DNA of 64,000 bases. Source: Manihot esculenta. Lineage: Eukaryota; Streptophyta; Magnoliopsida; Malpighiales; Euphorbiaceae. This document shows positions 1-13,427 of the stretch, piece after piece; the stretch's first letter is position 1; each line of letters begins with the position of its first letter. A program made the position numbers and the translations under genes. Where the stretch lies: assembly GCF_001659605.2 (NCBI RefSeq), contig NC_035166.2:20563225-20627224 (forward strand), in the 5' to 3' direction. Below the pieces are notes generated by a model. It was not told where the DNA came from. It searched no databases and saw only the letters and a list, made by a program, of their open reading frames with translations.

Positions 1-2890
1 GCTGCTCGCCTGTTCCTGCTTCCGCCAATTTGTATCCAAATGCCTGGACAACGGCCGGTCCGGTGGTTCACTTTGATTTGCGGATCAAATAAAAAATGGT
101 TTGATTTTGATGGTTCAAAAATGGTTTTGAATTTTTTAAAATTCAGTTTTTCATTTTGAAGTGGTTACACTTAACGATTTTTACGGTTTTAGTTTTAATA
201 AGTCCAAATTCTAAATTATTAATTCGATTTTAATTAAAAAATTTAGAAGTAAAGCAATTTAAATCAGATTAAAAAATATATACATAAATATTAAATATAA
301 TTGTTGAACAAATAATAAATTAATTGAATTATATAAAGTATATATTATAAAAAAAATAATATTATATTTAAATAAAATAATATTTTATCAAATAAAAAAT
401 TTCAATTTAATTATTTAATAACTAACTTATCAAATTATAATTTTAAACAGTACAATTTTATAACATGATTTATTTTATAAAATTTAAAATCAAATGGAAT
501 TATTGATTTAAACCAATTGGTTTTAATTCAAAAAAGAGATTTGATTGGTGATTTTGGTCCGACTTAGAAACTGGAACCATTTCTAAGTTATATTATTTTA
601 TTGAAGACTATTTTTATTATACATAAAACTGTAACCATTATATTGTACACAAACTGTAACAAATGAATTATAATTTGATCGATTTGGCGTTGAATCAATT
701 TGAAAGAATGGTTTGTTTCATTCATATATTCACCGCCTTCAAATCTTGTTAATATAATAAATTTTTAAAATTATTTAATTAGAATTTAGACAGATTTAAT
801 TTTAAAAATAGTATTTAGATTAAGATTGAATTTCATTATTTGGATTCATTTATATAAATAATTAATCAAATATGTTTTATATATTTTTAATAATATTTAT
901 AATTATAAAAAATTTAAAATATACATTAATATTTTATGTAAACTATTAAATTAAAATTTATAAAGTCAAATAAATTGGATTTTTTTTTTAAATAACAACA
1001 ATATGGGTTTATGGGGGAGGGGGTTTATTATCTAATCTAAGGTAACGTTTGAACAGATTTAAAACGTATTTGAATATTAAATGTATTAAATGAGTTCATA
1101 TTGGAGTAGTTACCTATTTGAGTGGGTGATTTTTTGAATACCTATATGCTATCTTCCTGGTTAAGCTTAAAGCTTCACACTAATGACAAAATTTTAAAAA
1201 ATAGCCAATTAAATTTGACAATTTGAAATGTAACTGAAATCAAACAAATGGGCCACTTCAGCCATTCAATATGCCGGAACCAACAATTTCAAACAGATTG
1301 ATCCAATGGTCAGATTTATATTAAACGTATGTGTCGGTTCAATTATCTAATGAATTATAACCAACGATTTTAAATTAAAATTGACCTAATTGCTAGGTCT
1401 GGGCCCAACATATATATAGTTACGTCTTTTTAAATAACTCATCGTTTTTTCAGTTAATCTAAAATTATCTAATTTATATGAATATAATTTCAATTTTGAC
1501 CAATCTACCTCTCTAGAAGATGGCAAAAATATAAAAGGGACTCTCCTATTATCGGGTTCAAATCCCTTTTTCTCCTCTAAATCATTAAAAGAAAATTTTC
1601 AATTCAATTTTCTCTCTTATAAAAATTCACCGCCTCTTGTTGAGAATTAAATTTTTATTTTTAAATAAAATAAAATTATACATTATTTTATAATAAATCA
1701 TTTGAATTATTTTTTTAAAATTAATAAATAATCGCCTATCGTAATATTTTTTATGGATAACTATTCAATAAATAATAATAATGAAGAAAATAATATGCAA
1801 AATGAAATAATCAAAAGTCCAAAGGAAGATAGATACCCTAGATGAAAAAAGAAGGTATGTTAAAGAAGAATAATGCGTAAAGATCACATCCACTTATATA
1901 TGACAAGGTTTATTAGACAGTTTTTAAATATGTTGTGTGCTTTGGACAAATGTGATTATATTGCCTATCACCATCTTCATCATTAATACCATTTCTTTCT
2001 TTTCTTTCTTTTTTTTCTTTGGTAGGAATCACCAATGCCATTTTAGTGTGAAAATAAATATAAAGTTTCCAAACAAACAAGTGTGCATTGCATCCTAGCC
2101 TTTGCACGCTACTTTCCTCTATACCCCTAGCCTTTTTTTTAAAAAAAAATGTCCATATCACCATCTAGTCAAATCCAGAACATAATCCAAATTTAATATT
2201 CACATTTTTTATTTTACCATTGTACCCTTCATACTTTCCCTAATTTATTATCTTACCAGACAGGGATATGAATAATTATCTGGTATAGTAGTAAAATCCA
2301 TTGCATTTTTAATAGGAGAATTTATCTTTCAAGAAAGGAACAATCAAGAATTTCAAACAATTAATTTTCTGATAATTTTAAATTATTGTTAATATAATTT
2401 TAATTACATTACAAACTAAATAGAAACATTTATAATTAAATATTACTGAATAACATTTTTTTTATAAAAAATCGAGATTAATTTGAAAATTATTAAATAG
2501 ATTTGGAATCGAAATCCAAAAGGTTCCAAACCAGGCATCGATGCTACCAAACAAGGATACAACATCCCAACACCATTTGCCAATCAATCAACCATCCCTA
2601 GGAGTTCTCACGGAGCCGAGCCGAGCCGAGCCAAAAAAGGGGGATTGCCCAAATATACTTGAGGAGACACAAAAGCCGAAGGCCGTGATTGACTAGGCTA
2701 GTTGTGGGTCCCGTACAGAGCGGACTTCAAAACATATTTCAAACCGATTAATAAAATAGTAGTAAAGGAAATAGAAACATCCCGTAGCTAAAAAAGAATG
2801 AAAACAAATCAATAAAGGCGAGACGTCCCTTGATGGCCCACGTATTTCTTCGATTCACGCGCCTGCACGTCCCATCATTACTCTCTCTTC
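1..2890. other. AT-rich intergenic region, no gene seen
   Basis: Long AT-rich runs without a convincing exon in either strand. The first ~130 bases are the least AT-rich part and include a CGGTCCGGTGG-type stretch. Around 2610-2635 a short GAGCC repeat occurs, and the last ~80 bases before the first gene are CT-rich, as in a plant core promoter and 5' leader. Small open frames here have no recognisable protein features. Confidence 0.6.
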
Positions 2891-3050
2891 TTCTTTCTTT
2901 CTCGCTCTATATTTTCTCTCTCTAGTGTTTCTTGTATATAAGCTTCTCATATCCTGCCACCCCACACCACAACCGCATAACATATTATTCTCCAACTGCT
3001 GCAAGATAAGCAAAACCCTAACCCTACTCTGCTTTCTCTGTTATATTGCT

Positions 3051-3584
3051 ATGGAAGAGCACAGCAACAAGAAGCGTGTCAGGGAGGACGAGGCCGAGTT
3101 TGATTTGCCTGAAGTGAAGAAAATAAGAGACGATTTGTTGGATATTCTTGATGAGTCGGATCCTGAGGCGACGGCTCAAGATCTAGACTCTGTTATGAAG
3201 AGTTTTGAAGAGGAGTTATCTGCCTCCTCCTCTTCTTCGCCAGTCGTTGTCGATCTCACGTCGGATTCCTGCGAGTCGTCCCAGCCGGATCTTGGATACC
3301 TTTTAGAAGCTTCTGATGATGAGCTTGGATTACCTCCTTCTGTAACTTCTTCTTTGGAGGAGGATAGAAATGGAGTAACGGAGTTGGCGCGAGTTGACTC
3401 AGCTGGAAATGATGGATTCTGGGGATTTGAGGATCAGATCCCGAGTTATGACTCGTTCGAGTTGGGAATCGTTGAATATAACACCGAATACGCGGCGTTT
3501 GATGACGGGTTGTTTGACCATTCCAACGTGTGTTTCGATTCGTCCGATTATTCTTGGCGGCTAGGAACCATGCCGGCCGAGTAA
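3051..3584 (+). CDS. small acidic nuclear-type protein, single exon, 177 aa
   Basis: The frame is open from 2925, but the ATG at 3051 is the likely start: it follows a CT-rich leader and begins a coherent hydrophilic protein. Residues 7-11 are a basic KKRVR cluster resembling a nuclear localisation signal. An acidic segment follows, with a helical DLPEVKKIRDDLLDIL-like stretch, a serine run near residue 60, and a C-terminal half rich in Asp, Glu, Ser and aromatic residues. There is no signal peptide or membrane segment. The composition resembles transcriptional co-regulators with acidic activation regions, but I do not recognise a named family and assign no function. Codon use and the lack of stops across 534 bases support a real gene. 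A CT-rich leader lies at 2881-2930. Confidence 0.75.
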   Translation: MEEHSNKKRVREDEAEFDLPEVKKIRDDLLDILDESDPEATAQDLDSVMKSFEEELSASSSSSPVVVDLTSDSCESSQPDLGYLLEASDDELGLPPSVTSSLEEDRNGVTELARVDSAGNDGFWGFEDQIPSYDSFELGIVEYNTEYAAFDDGLFDHSNVCFDSSDYSWRLGTMPAE

Positions 3585-3639
3585 AGGAAGAAAAGGATTT
3601 CTGTTCACAACAATATGAGACGATACAGTTACCGTCCAT

Positions 3640-5830
3640 CCCGCTTATTGTAAATTTTTTTTATTTTATTTTTTGAAAATGGGAGCTAAAAAGATGTATA
3701 TGTAGGGTAGGATTGAAATGAAAGATGCCGTCAATTCATTCATTTTTTGATGCTTGCATTTTTTTTACGAATATGTTCTTGCACCGTGTCAAAAGGATAA
3801 ATCCGAATTATATACTTAATTTTTATTGACATGTATAAAGGTAGAAGAGTGAAGTACTGGTGAATGTAATTTGTTAAATTTAATTCATTTTTTTTAATTA
3901 TTTCAGTTTAAAATTACTTAATGAATATATTTCTAGTTGTTTTATTTTTTTTTTTTTTTTGGGTTAAAGGTAATGTGAGATTTGTAAGGAAAGGGGTTGG
4001 GTCTAATGTAATATAAGGGATTAAGGGTCCGTGAGAAATCCAGAAACAAAAATGAAGGACGACAACTCTTAGAACATTTAAACTTAGTTGTAAACAATAA
4101 AACAATACTAAGCCTAAAGTTAGGCTCATTTCTTACTATTCCTAAAGGGGCTATTTATATATTCGCTCTGCGGTAATTTAATTTAAAATTTTAATTTAAT
4201 GTAAAATTTTGAAAAATTAGCAAAATTATTTAAAATTATAATTTTTTTATAATTATATTTAAATTTAAAAATTAATTTGAAGAAAGTGTTTTGCTGATTT
4301 TACATGATAATATAAATTATTTTATTATAATTATATCACTTAAATAAATATTATTAATATAAAAAATTTAAAATTTTTAACTATTTTATAATTTAATTTA
4401 AAATTTTAAAAATCAATATAATTCAATTCAAAATTTTTAAATTATTATTTTTCATTACTAAATTTTTGAAATTGTTATTGTATTTCACTCCCATTATTCA
4501 GTGCAAAGATATTATAATAATTTTTTTTTATATTTTTTAATTTTTATTTCCTTCAATTTTTTTAAATTTTAATTATATATAATTTTAATATAATATTTAT
4601 ATTTATACCATTAAGTATTAATTTATACTATTAAATAATAATAAAAGATTAATAGTGCAACCGTACATAATTTATAATATACAATCAAATCAAAAAAATC
4701 AAATCAAAAAAATTAAAACCAAATTAAATTTGATTCATAAACTGAGTACCACTCCGATGCCATGCGATTCTTTTAAGAGTTCACAACATGGAGGCAATCT
4801 ATAAAAGAAAAATTTATTAAAAAAATCCATAAAAAAATATGATATAAATTTATCAGTATGCTTAGATTTTTAGATTAAAAATAAATAATATAAAATCAAT
4901 TAATTTGTTGGAATTTTTTTTCCATTGAAAATATTTTGTGTATAATTTTTCACATACAAATTATTTTTTCTAAAGTCTTTAATTTGAAAACAATATTTTA
5001 TTATTCTAAATAATATTAGGTTAAATATATTGAATTTAATTTATATTATTTATAGTTCCCGTTAATTAAGTGGTAAATATGAAACGATTTATGTTATTAT
5101 TAATAATTTTAGATAAAGAATTATTTGATATATTTTAATATCATATTCATTTTCTTGTAAAATCAGATTTGTAAATGAATTAGTGGTCCAGAACTGGGCC
5201 ACGTTCATTTCAACGATTCATGTGATGGGCTTCTAATTTAATCACTAGTTTTTTTTCTAAAAAACAAAAAAAATTGTAACCTAAAAACTCTAAAATCTAA
5301 AATATATAAACTCAAGAATTTTGTAATAGTTGAATTCAATCAATTTATTTTCTATTATTTCTCTTATTTCTAATGAAATAAATTGAATTTATTGTAACCT
5401 AAAAACTAATTTTGAAATAAAATCAAATGATGTATAATTTTATAGGGATTAGTTTGATTTTTTTAAATTGCAAATTAATGTTCCAAATGAAATCTTATAG
5501 CTAGCAGTTTAAAAATTGGATTATAAAATTAAATATTTTTAATCAGTAAAAATTATGGTCAAATAATTAAATTGAACTTCAAAAGTAATAAAAATTATAA
5601 TATAATCTTTAAATTTTGTTTGATTAATAATACAATAATTTGATTTAAAATTATCTTTAAATTTTTTGTAAATAAAATCTTATAACTACGACCAAACTTT
5701 CTATACATAAATGTTATTAACATTATCTATCGGCAATATTTTTACTAAATAATAAAAATAAATTATTTTAATAAAATAAATTTTTAAAAATATTTTTCAT
5801 ATACATGTTATATTTTGAAAAAAAAAATCT
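3640..5830. other. AT-rich intergenic region
   Basis: This holds the 3' UTR of the upstream gene (to roughly 3780), then strongly AT-rich DNA with poly-T runs and no credible exon. A small minus-strand open frame at 3914-4129 is Leu/Phe-rich translated low-complexity DNA. Confidence 0.6.
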
Positions 5831-5839
5831 TCAAGTAAA

Positions 5840-6780
5840 ATAAAACCACTCAACTAAAATCAGATTAACCCAATACAAAAAATCAAACAAAAGCAACCAC
5901 CCAACCCAAACTCAAACAAATCGAACCAAGCAAACTAACAGGCCATCGCCTCCTTACTCCAACATCTCAGACACCAAACAGAAGCAAGAAAAGTTTCATA
6001 GAATAATAAACAGCCAAACCAAAGTGGAGTAAAAACAACATTGACCAAAAATAAAGAGAACAATCATGCAACAAAGAAAGTAGCCCTTCACACAACCAAT
6101 AAAGACGGCCAGCAGCATGAGCATAGATGGGAAACTGCAAAGCTCAATCAAAATACGACCAATAGGAGCGATATTCACAGGATTCATCAGTGCAATATTG
6201 AGGTGTCAACATCACTTTAATAAAATCTCTTTCTCATCGTTGAAGTCAAAATCCTGAGTCATGTTCAACATGCAACTTTCCTTAAAATCTTACTTTTTTT
6301 TCGATAAAAAAAATATTACTTCTTTACCCTCTATTCTCTCTCTTCTCTTTCTTTTTTAATTTGTCAATAGATAGTAGATTCATCGATGAAAGGCCATTAC
6401 AACAAATAAAAAAACCTAGAAAAAAAGGACTAGATTACAGGCAACTTAACATAAGGAGCCCAACAAAGTACAAGAGCCCAACCCAAAAACAGGAGCCCAA
6501 CTCATAACACAACTCTGACTAGAGCCAACCCGATCCAGACCTAGAAAGAGGGAAGAGCTTTGGCCTTCTCTATGGCATTTACAGATTCAGAGTCCAAGAT
6601 GAGTGGGTCCGTGAATGTCTCTGAGACGCTTTCCCTCTTCAGACCCCTCAAACGAGAAACATTAGTCGCCCTTCAAATTCTGATCTTACATATTCAAACG
6701 AAAAATAAGCAAATACCAGCATGCAGGATCAAAGAATGTTACAAAAGGAAACTGGGCCGAAATTGAGATATTAAGGCAAA
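5840..6780 (-). other. higher-GC island, possible decayed retroelement tail
   Basis: Base composition rises here compared with the flanks, and the minus strand has short open stretches: 5996-6187 gives a hydrophobic peptide, and 6540-6660 reads as a short coding-like tail ending in a stop. Repeated GAGCCCAAC phrases occur at 6455-6505. The pattern suggests the 3' part of an old retroelement on the minus strand, but no catalytic domain is visible. Confidence 0.25.
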
Positions 6781-6934
6781 ATAAACTTGATTATTATATT
6801 TAAGTAGAATATATTTATATATAGTTTTATCGAGTATTTTAGAAGAAAGTATGCGTAATATACTGTTATTGTTATAATAGAAAAACACGTGAGTTAAGAG
6901 GGAGTAAAAGAGAGAAAATTTTGAAATATCTGAT

Positions 6935-7270
6935 CGATTTCAATCCGATTATTTTAGAATAGTTATCTGATCTAATCATTTTGGAGTGATCTTCTGATCG
7001 TTTATTAATTTAGTTATTTTAAAATAGTTATCCGATCCGGTCATTTTAAAGTGATCGTTTGATCGCTCATTTATTTCAGTTCGATTATTTTAGAATAGTT
7101 GTTCGATCTAATTATTTTGGAGTGATCGTCTGACTTGATTTATTTATTTCAGTTCGATCATTTTAAAATAGTTGTCCAATCTAGTTATTTTGGAGTGGTC
7201 GTTTGTCTTAATCTATTCGAGTGGTCATTCAACATGATCTTTTGACTTGATCGTCTGTCTTGTCTGTTTT
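6935..7270. repeat. degenerate ~70-bp tandem repeat array
   Basis: About four diverged copies of a ~70-bp unit lie side by side. Each unit contains two related half-units, one reading GATTATTTTAGAATAGTT and the other TAATTATTTTGGAGTGATC, followed by a TTTATTTCAGTTCGA-like spacer. Further degenerate pieces (GATCGTCTGA, GAATCGTCCGATCTGA) continue to about 7440. There is no coding potential. Confidence 0.7.
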
Positions 7271-7439
7271 TAGGTGATCGTCCAATCTAATTTTTTAAAA
7301 TAGTTGTTTGATCTGATCTGATTGACTTTTGTTTGACTTTGAATCGTCCGATCTGATTTTAGAATCATCGTTCAATCTATTCAATTTTCATCTAATTTTG
7401 AATGGTCGTTGGACCTCTGGAGTGATCTTTTAACCTTTT

Positions 7440-8830
7440 ATTTATCACATGACGAGGAACACCTTCTTAAAATCCATTATCCAGCAAAAGAAAAATAAGA
7501 AAAAAGCCCTATATACACGTAGCTCAAGCTATGCTAGTTGATGCGGCTGTGTTGAAAAATGCTACGGTGATATAAGGACTTTATATAGGAACAATTTTTA
7601 AAGTACCTCGGATATTCTTGTGTTGTCGTTGGCCTGTGCTGCTCAACATATGAATGAATGAATGAGATATATATGGGAGACTTTTACCATTGTGTATAAT
7701 TTTATATTTAATTAATTAAAAATAAAATTATATTTTACACTCTACTTATTAATATTGTGATAATATGTTAATTTTTTAATGGATAAAGTCATAAAGAGTA
7801 GATAAGAATAACACGCATACACTTTAAAAAACCTCCTCCATCTCTAGATAAGTTATAAATTTTCAAAATTTATTTATAAATTATAATAACAATTATAATA
7901 AAAAAATATTAATTCTAATTATTTATTATGAAAGCCATGAATGCTAAAAGAATAACTATTTCATTTTTAGTTAATTTTTTTTTAATGAAAATGGGTATAT
8001 ATTTTATTAAAATTTTCATTTTAAAAATTTTGTTTATGAATTTGATTTTAACTTTGTAAAACTGAGATTTTTCATACATAATTTAGAATTTTTTGCGAAA
8101 ATAAATTTTGAATAATTATTTCAGGTATTTTTTTATAGAATTTGTTTAGAATTACAATAGAATTTAAGTATAATAGGACAAAAAGGATTTTAAGTATAAT
8201 AGAATAAAGAATTCTAGATATATTTAAAGTATAAAATTAATTTAAATAGTAAATTTAAAATAATTATACTCATTTTATAGCATAATTTTTTATTTATTTT
8301 ATAAAATTATTATTTATTCTCGATTTTCACATTTTAATAATATATAAATCGACTTTTATAATTTTATTTAACTTTATTTTTTAAAAATCTTTAAAAATTT
8401 CTTTTAATATTTAATAAAATTATATTTATATTATAAGAGAATTTATTAACTTTTTATTTTTTAAAAAATTGATTAGTTTATTTTGTTTTAAAATTACTTA
8501 AATTAATATTTATATATTTTATAAAATTAAACCCTTTACTTTCAAAAAATTGTTAATTGCTTTTCTTTTTAATATTTATATTATTTAATTTATACAATTT
8601 TAATTATTAATATATTATTTAATTTTTATAATATTAAATACCAATACTATTTGATCTCTATAATTAAGGTTAAACAAATTCATTAATGTTTTGATAAAAA
8701 AAAATTAAATAATTTAGCTGTATAAAAGATAAATATTTTTTAATTAAGTGAGATTTTTTTATAGGAGTCTATAAAAACTCAAGAGCTAATAGGAAGCCTC
8801 CCATATTGTTTTTATTATTATTACGGATCG
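7440..8830. other. AT-rich upstream region of RAD23
   Basis: Very AT-rich DNA without a gene. The final ~100 bases become purine-rich and lead into the RAD23 5' leader (AGAAGAAGAAGAG just before the ATG), so the promoter probably lies in roughly 8600-8830. I see no distinctive regulatory motif. Confidence 0.5.
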
Positions 8831-8920
8831 AGGGAAAAAAAGAAAAGCGATTGAAGTCGAGAGTACTGTCACAGAGATCGGATAGTAGAGGAGGAAGAAG
8901 CAAAAGAAGAAGAAGAGAAG

Positions 8921-11900
8921 ATGAAAATTTTCGTTAAAACTTTGAAAGGCTCTACCTTCGACCTCGAAGTGAAACCTGAAGACACCGTATGCTTCTTTCG
9001 TACTACTTGCTATTCTCTGTTTGCTGGTTTCTATGATTCTTGTTCATTAGGGTTTTTTCTCTTTCTTAATTATTGTTACTTGCTAGTTTCTCAATCCAAT
9101 TTGGAATAATTGGAATTGAATTGAGATTCGTCAGTGTTTGCTATAATTACCAAGGCCGCGTGTTTGGACTATTTTTGTGCTGGTTGAATGGGTGTTTAAT
9201 TGGTTTAGTTAGCGTAGCTGCTCAGTGAACTTGTCTCTGTTAGGATATTAAGGGATGTCGGGGCTGATTAGGGTTTGGACTGTGTGGTTTTGTAATTTAT
9301 ATATTTGAACTTTGGAAAATTTGACGCATCATCTGTGCCTTGCTCTTTGGAGCTTTGGAGTTAAAATTGATTAGATTCAAATTGCCTGACAGTAATTACG
9401 TGGAAAGCCTAACAATATGTGTTATTAGGGGACTGTAGATGTGATATGACTCGAACACTTTTGATATGTAGTGGGGTGTGTTATTGTTACCTGCACATCA
9501 GTTATTGTAGCATATACATTGTTGGAATTTGGTGTTTGTAACTAAAGAATAAAGACTAAGGAGAATGGGACCAAAACTGCAGCTGTTTCTATCAACCCAA
9601 ATTGCTTAATATAGTAGCATGCGTATTGTCCATGTGACTAAAGATTAGGAAAATATTTGGGTACAGAAGTTCAGAGGAGTTTGTTTCAATCATCTTTTGT
9701 TTTGTCATTGTTGGTACAATATTTCGTTATATTTTCATTTATTGCTATTATTTCTAGAGCCACATTCCACATGTGATATATTGGTCATAAATGTGTTATA
9801 GCTGATATTTGTTGCCTATTCTTCAGTTTAATTTATTACGACAGTTAAATACATAGCTATTTTTTCCAGATTGCTGATGTCAAAAAGACTATAGAAACTA
9901 CTCAAGGGGCAGATGTTTATCCTGCTGGACAACAGATGCTCATTTATCAAGGGAAAGTCCTTAAAGATAACACAACAATTGATGAAAACAAGGTTGCTGA
10001 AAATGGTTTTGTTGTAATCATGTTAACAAAGGTGGGATCTCGTATTAAATTTTCGAGAATTATTTCACACTTTTATATTTTTAGATTTCTTTATCATCTG
10101 AGAGCTTCTGTATCTGTATATACTCATATTTTCATTGTCCAGTATGCAGTATGTTTTTTGATTGGGCGTAAGCAATTGTGTTGAACTTGATATAATGATA
10201 CTTGGTAGTGCTGTCTGGTGTGATTTTCCAGCAAAGTCTTTCTTATTTGTATAATTTGATTTTAGATTATTATATTGAAATAAAATAGCACCCGTATTTT
10301 TGACTTGCCCATTTTCTTGTTTTCATGAGCTATAATAATACAATATATTGGAAGTTACCTTATTTCATGTGGTTTCATGCAAAATTAGGTATTCTTATTA
10401 AAATCCCTTTATTGGCTACTTGATAAGCAGTTAAGCACTTTCCTGCAATACTTGCTCTCTCTCTCTCTCTATGTATATATATAATATACTTGTTGAACTT
10501 GTTACCATTCTCATCTTATTCTTCTTAGTTATATGGGTGTAGAGAAAAATTCATGTATCTTTCATTTGATTTATTATAATTGAACTGGTTTCTTTGGATT
10601 TAATCTGAATACTTTGGAAATGCCAGAATAAGAGCTCAGCTAGGGATGGTTCAACTGCATCCACTGCTTCTACTACTAAGGTAACGACAGTACAGTTGTT
10701 TTTGGTGCTTTTGTACAATCGCTGCTATGAACAGTTATTGGTGCTAGTTTTTTATGTAATTCTTCAATTGTGTGCACATAGCATTGCTGTTGGTTGGAAT
10801 GTAAAACTAAAGCTCCTACTTCTATGTGGTCTTCCTGCACATAACATTATGACTTACATTGTTATGTAGGCACCTCAGATAAGCACCCCACCTCAAGCGC
10901 CTGTACCAACCTCATCACCGTAAGTCCGAGTTCCCGGCCATTTCTGTGCATATTGCTTGGTTCATAAGACATTAGTCTGCATTCTATTCTGATCTGATTT
11001 TGATTGTTTGTTTCAATTTCAAAGGCCTGCCCCTGCCCCTGCTCCTGCCCCTGCCCCTGCTGCTGCAGCACCTGGTCCTGCTTCTGCTCCTGCTCCTGTT
11101 TCATCAGCTAATGCTACGTCTGTATTTCCCTTTTATTTCTCCTTCCATGAGATTACTCCCATTTTTTCCCTAAAAAAAATATTTTTAATGTTTTTGCTTT
11201 CTGAACTTCTAAAATTACTTGTTATATCAGGTCAGAGGCTGATGTTTATGGTCAAGCAGCATCTAATCTGGTTTCGGGAAGTAATTTGGAGGGAGTAATC
11301 CAGCAAATTCTTGATATAGGTGGAGGGACTTGGGATAGGGATACTGTTGTTCGTGCTCTTCGTGCTGCTTATAATAATCCTGAGAGAGCTATTGAATACT
11401 TATATTCTGTGAGTACATTTCTTTATAGCTGTCTTTTAGTTTATAAAGTTCCGAGTTACATTTTGTAATTTTTTGTTTAAGATTATGTTGGATGTGAAAG
11501 TATGAAACACTCTCACAGTGAGAGGTATGAGTTAAGCTATTTTCCAAACTGAATACTGTGCTGGTTATTTGGATATTCATAGCAGAGGTTGTCTTTGGTA
11601 GGCCATATTGCATTATAGTGCAGTCAAATTCCTGTTGGGATTAAATGGAAAATTTGATTGTGTTAAATTGCATTACAACTTACGAAACATAGCCTTAAAT
11701 CACAACAGATGGCTGAAGCGTGTTGCTTTATTAGAAATGCTATTATGTTGCAATATTTGTGTTGTTGGTTTAGCATTGCTAGTGAAGTTTATGGCCCTGC
11801 ACTGGATGTTATGTCATCTGATATCTGATCTGTTCTGGTAGGTTATTTGCATTGCAATAAGCAATTTAGTTTTATATGCATCAAAAAAATACCTTTGTCC

Positions 11901-13427
11901 TTGAGATTATTGATTAGTTGCTAACTATTAGCAAAGTAATTTTTGTTGTTGCTGATGCAACTGTTTTCATTTTGCCTGTCCTAATTGGCTCATTATTTTT
12001 TTGCATGGATGTGCAGATACTAATTTGACTACAAATATTCAAGTCCAAGATTTTGATGCGAGTGTATTTTTTTTTTAATTTTTAAACCTCATGTATTTTT
12101 ATGTTTTCTCAGGATATGTAATTTTTCTTGATTTGATTGCATTGTCAGGGTATCCCGGAAGTTCCACCTGTGACTCCTGTCCCTGTGAGTGGGCAAGTTG
12201 CAAATCCTCCAGTGCAACCTCCGCCACCTGTGCAACCTTCACCTGTTCCTTCCACTGGACCCAATGCTAATCCTCTAGATCTCTTTCCACAGGTATTTGA
12301 TATGCATTATGCACATCAATCATTGATATTGTTCCAATTAAATCTGCTGCTTCTTCCCCTTATATTTCTTAAATCTGGTTATTGTTGGTTGCCTTTCAGG
12401 GCATCCCCAACACAGGTTCAGGTGCTGCAGGTGTGGGAACTCTTGATTTTTTACGGAACAGTCAACAGGTTCCAAACCCACTTTTTCTTTTCTTTTGTGA
12501 TTGATTCACGCCGAAGGATACTTCAACTTTATAACGTGTTGTTCATTGTAGTTCCAAGCATTGAGAGCTATGGTGCAGGCTAACCCACAGATATTGCAGG
12601 TTAATAAGCCCTCACTCCCTCCCCCAACCAGGTCCTTATTTTTTTCATTTGATAAGAGCTCTTATTTATAATATTTATTTGCAGCCTATGCTTCAAGAGT
12701 TGGGGAAACAAAATCCTCATCTAATGAGGCTTATTCAAGAGCATCAGGCTGACTTTCTTCGTCTCATCAATGAACCTGTTGAAGGTGGAGAAGGGTAAGA
12801 TCTAATGTTGGTCATTTGGTAGAACCAGTTAAGCATTCAAGTCTTGTTCTCATTTGTTAATGCGCTGTAGGAATATCTTGGGGCAGCTGCAAGCAGCTAT
12901 GCCACAGGCGGTAACAGTTACACCCGAGGAACGTGAAGCAATAGAACGTGTAAGTTTCTCCTTTTCTTTAAAATTAATTTCTTGGGGCATGTTTACTTTT
13001 TTAGAATACATGGGGAAAGATCAGATTACTTCTCGGCTGCTTGTTGACTTCAATCACATTAGCTTTGTTACTGGGGATGGTTACGGGTCTCTGGTTGTGG
13101 TGTAGGGGTGGAATTGATTTTGATATTTATTTTATTTGTTTTGAAGTAAATGTCACCTTCTGAGCTTTTTGTGTCATAAAACAAGTTATAAATGATTATT
13201 GATGAAGATCGCATTACTTCTGTAATTGTCATCTTTTCTTGTATCATTCATGATGATTATTGATGGCCACTTCATTTTGCGTCTCTCTTCCTTCCACATT
13301 TATAATCCAGCTTGAAGCAATGGGTTTTGATCGGGCACTTGTATTAGAAGTGTTTTTTGCCTGCAACAAGAATGAGGAGCTGGCTGCCAACTACCTTCTA
13401 GATCATATGCATGAGTTCGAGGAATAA
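8921..13427 (+). CDS. RAD23: RAD23 ubiquitin receptor / NER factor, 12 exons, 389 aa
   Basis: Coding exons by splice site and frame: 8921-8986, 9870-10031, 10627-10680, 10870-10919, 11025-11117, 11231-11408, 12149-12292, 12400-12468, 12552-12599, 12685-12794, 12871-12949, 13311-13427. Domain order is diagnostic: ubiquitin-like domain (residues 1-76, starting [10 protein letters not shown]), UBA1 (about 158-200, with the [20 protein letters not shown] segment), XPC-binding STI1-like region (about 264-320) and UBA2 (about 343-385, ending in [10 protein letters not shown]). The linker before UBA1 is an Ala-Pro repeat. RAD23 proteins deliver polyubiquitinated substrates to the proteasome and stabilise the XPC/RAD4 damage sensor. 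Length matches plant RAD23 C/D types. The exon 5 donor is chosen at 11118 because the GT at 11122 would put a stop in exon 6. Confidence 0.93.
10450..10490. repeat. CT then TA microsatellite in RAD23 intron 2
   Basis: A CT dinucleotide run is followed by a short AT/TATA run inside the RAD23 intron between exons 2 and 3. Length polymorphism would be expected; no function is implied. Confidence 0.6.

Noticed and set aside
3256..3639. 127-aa open frame on the minus strand
   Set aside because: It lies inside the coding region of the 3051-3584 gene, ends in its 3' UTR, and has no recognisable features; it is a shadow frame.
8921..9109. Separate short ubiquitin-like gene
   Set aside because: The ubiquitin-like start is exon 1 of RAD23; the frame beyond 8986 is intron.
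10862..11104. Gln-rich minus-strand frame (80 aa)
   Set aside because: It is the complement of the RAD23 Ala-Pro linker exons.
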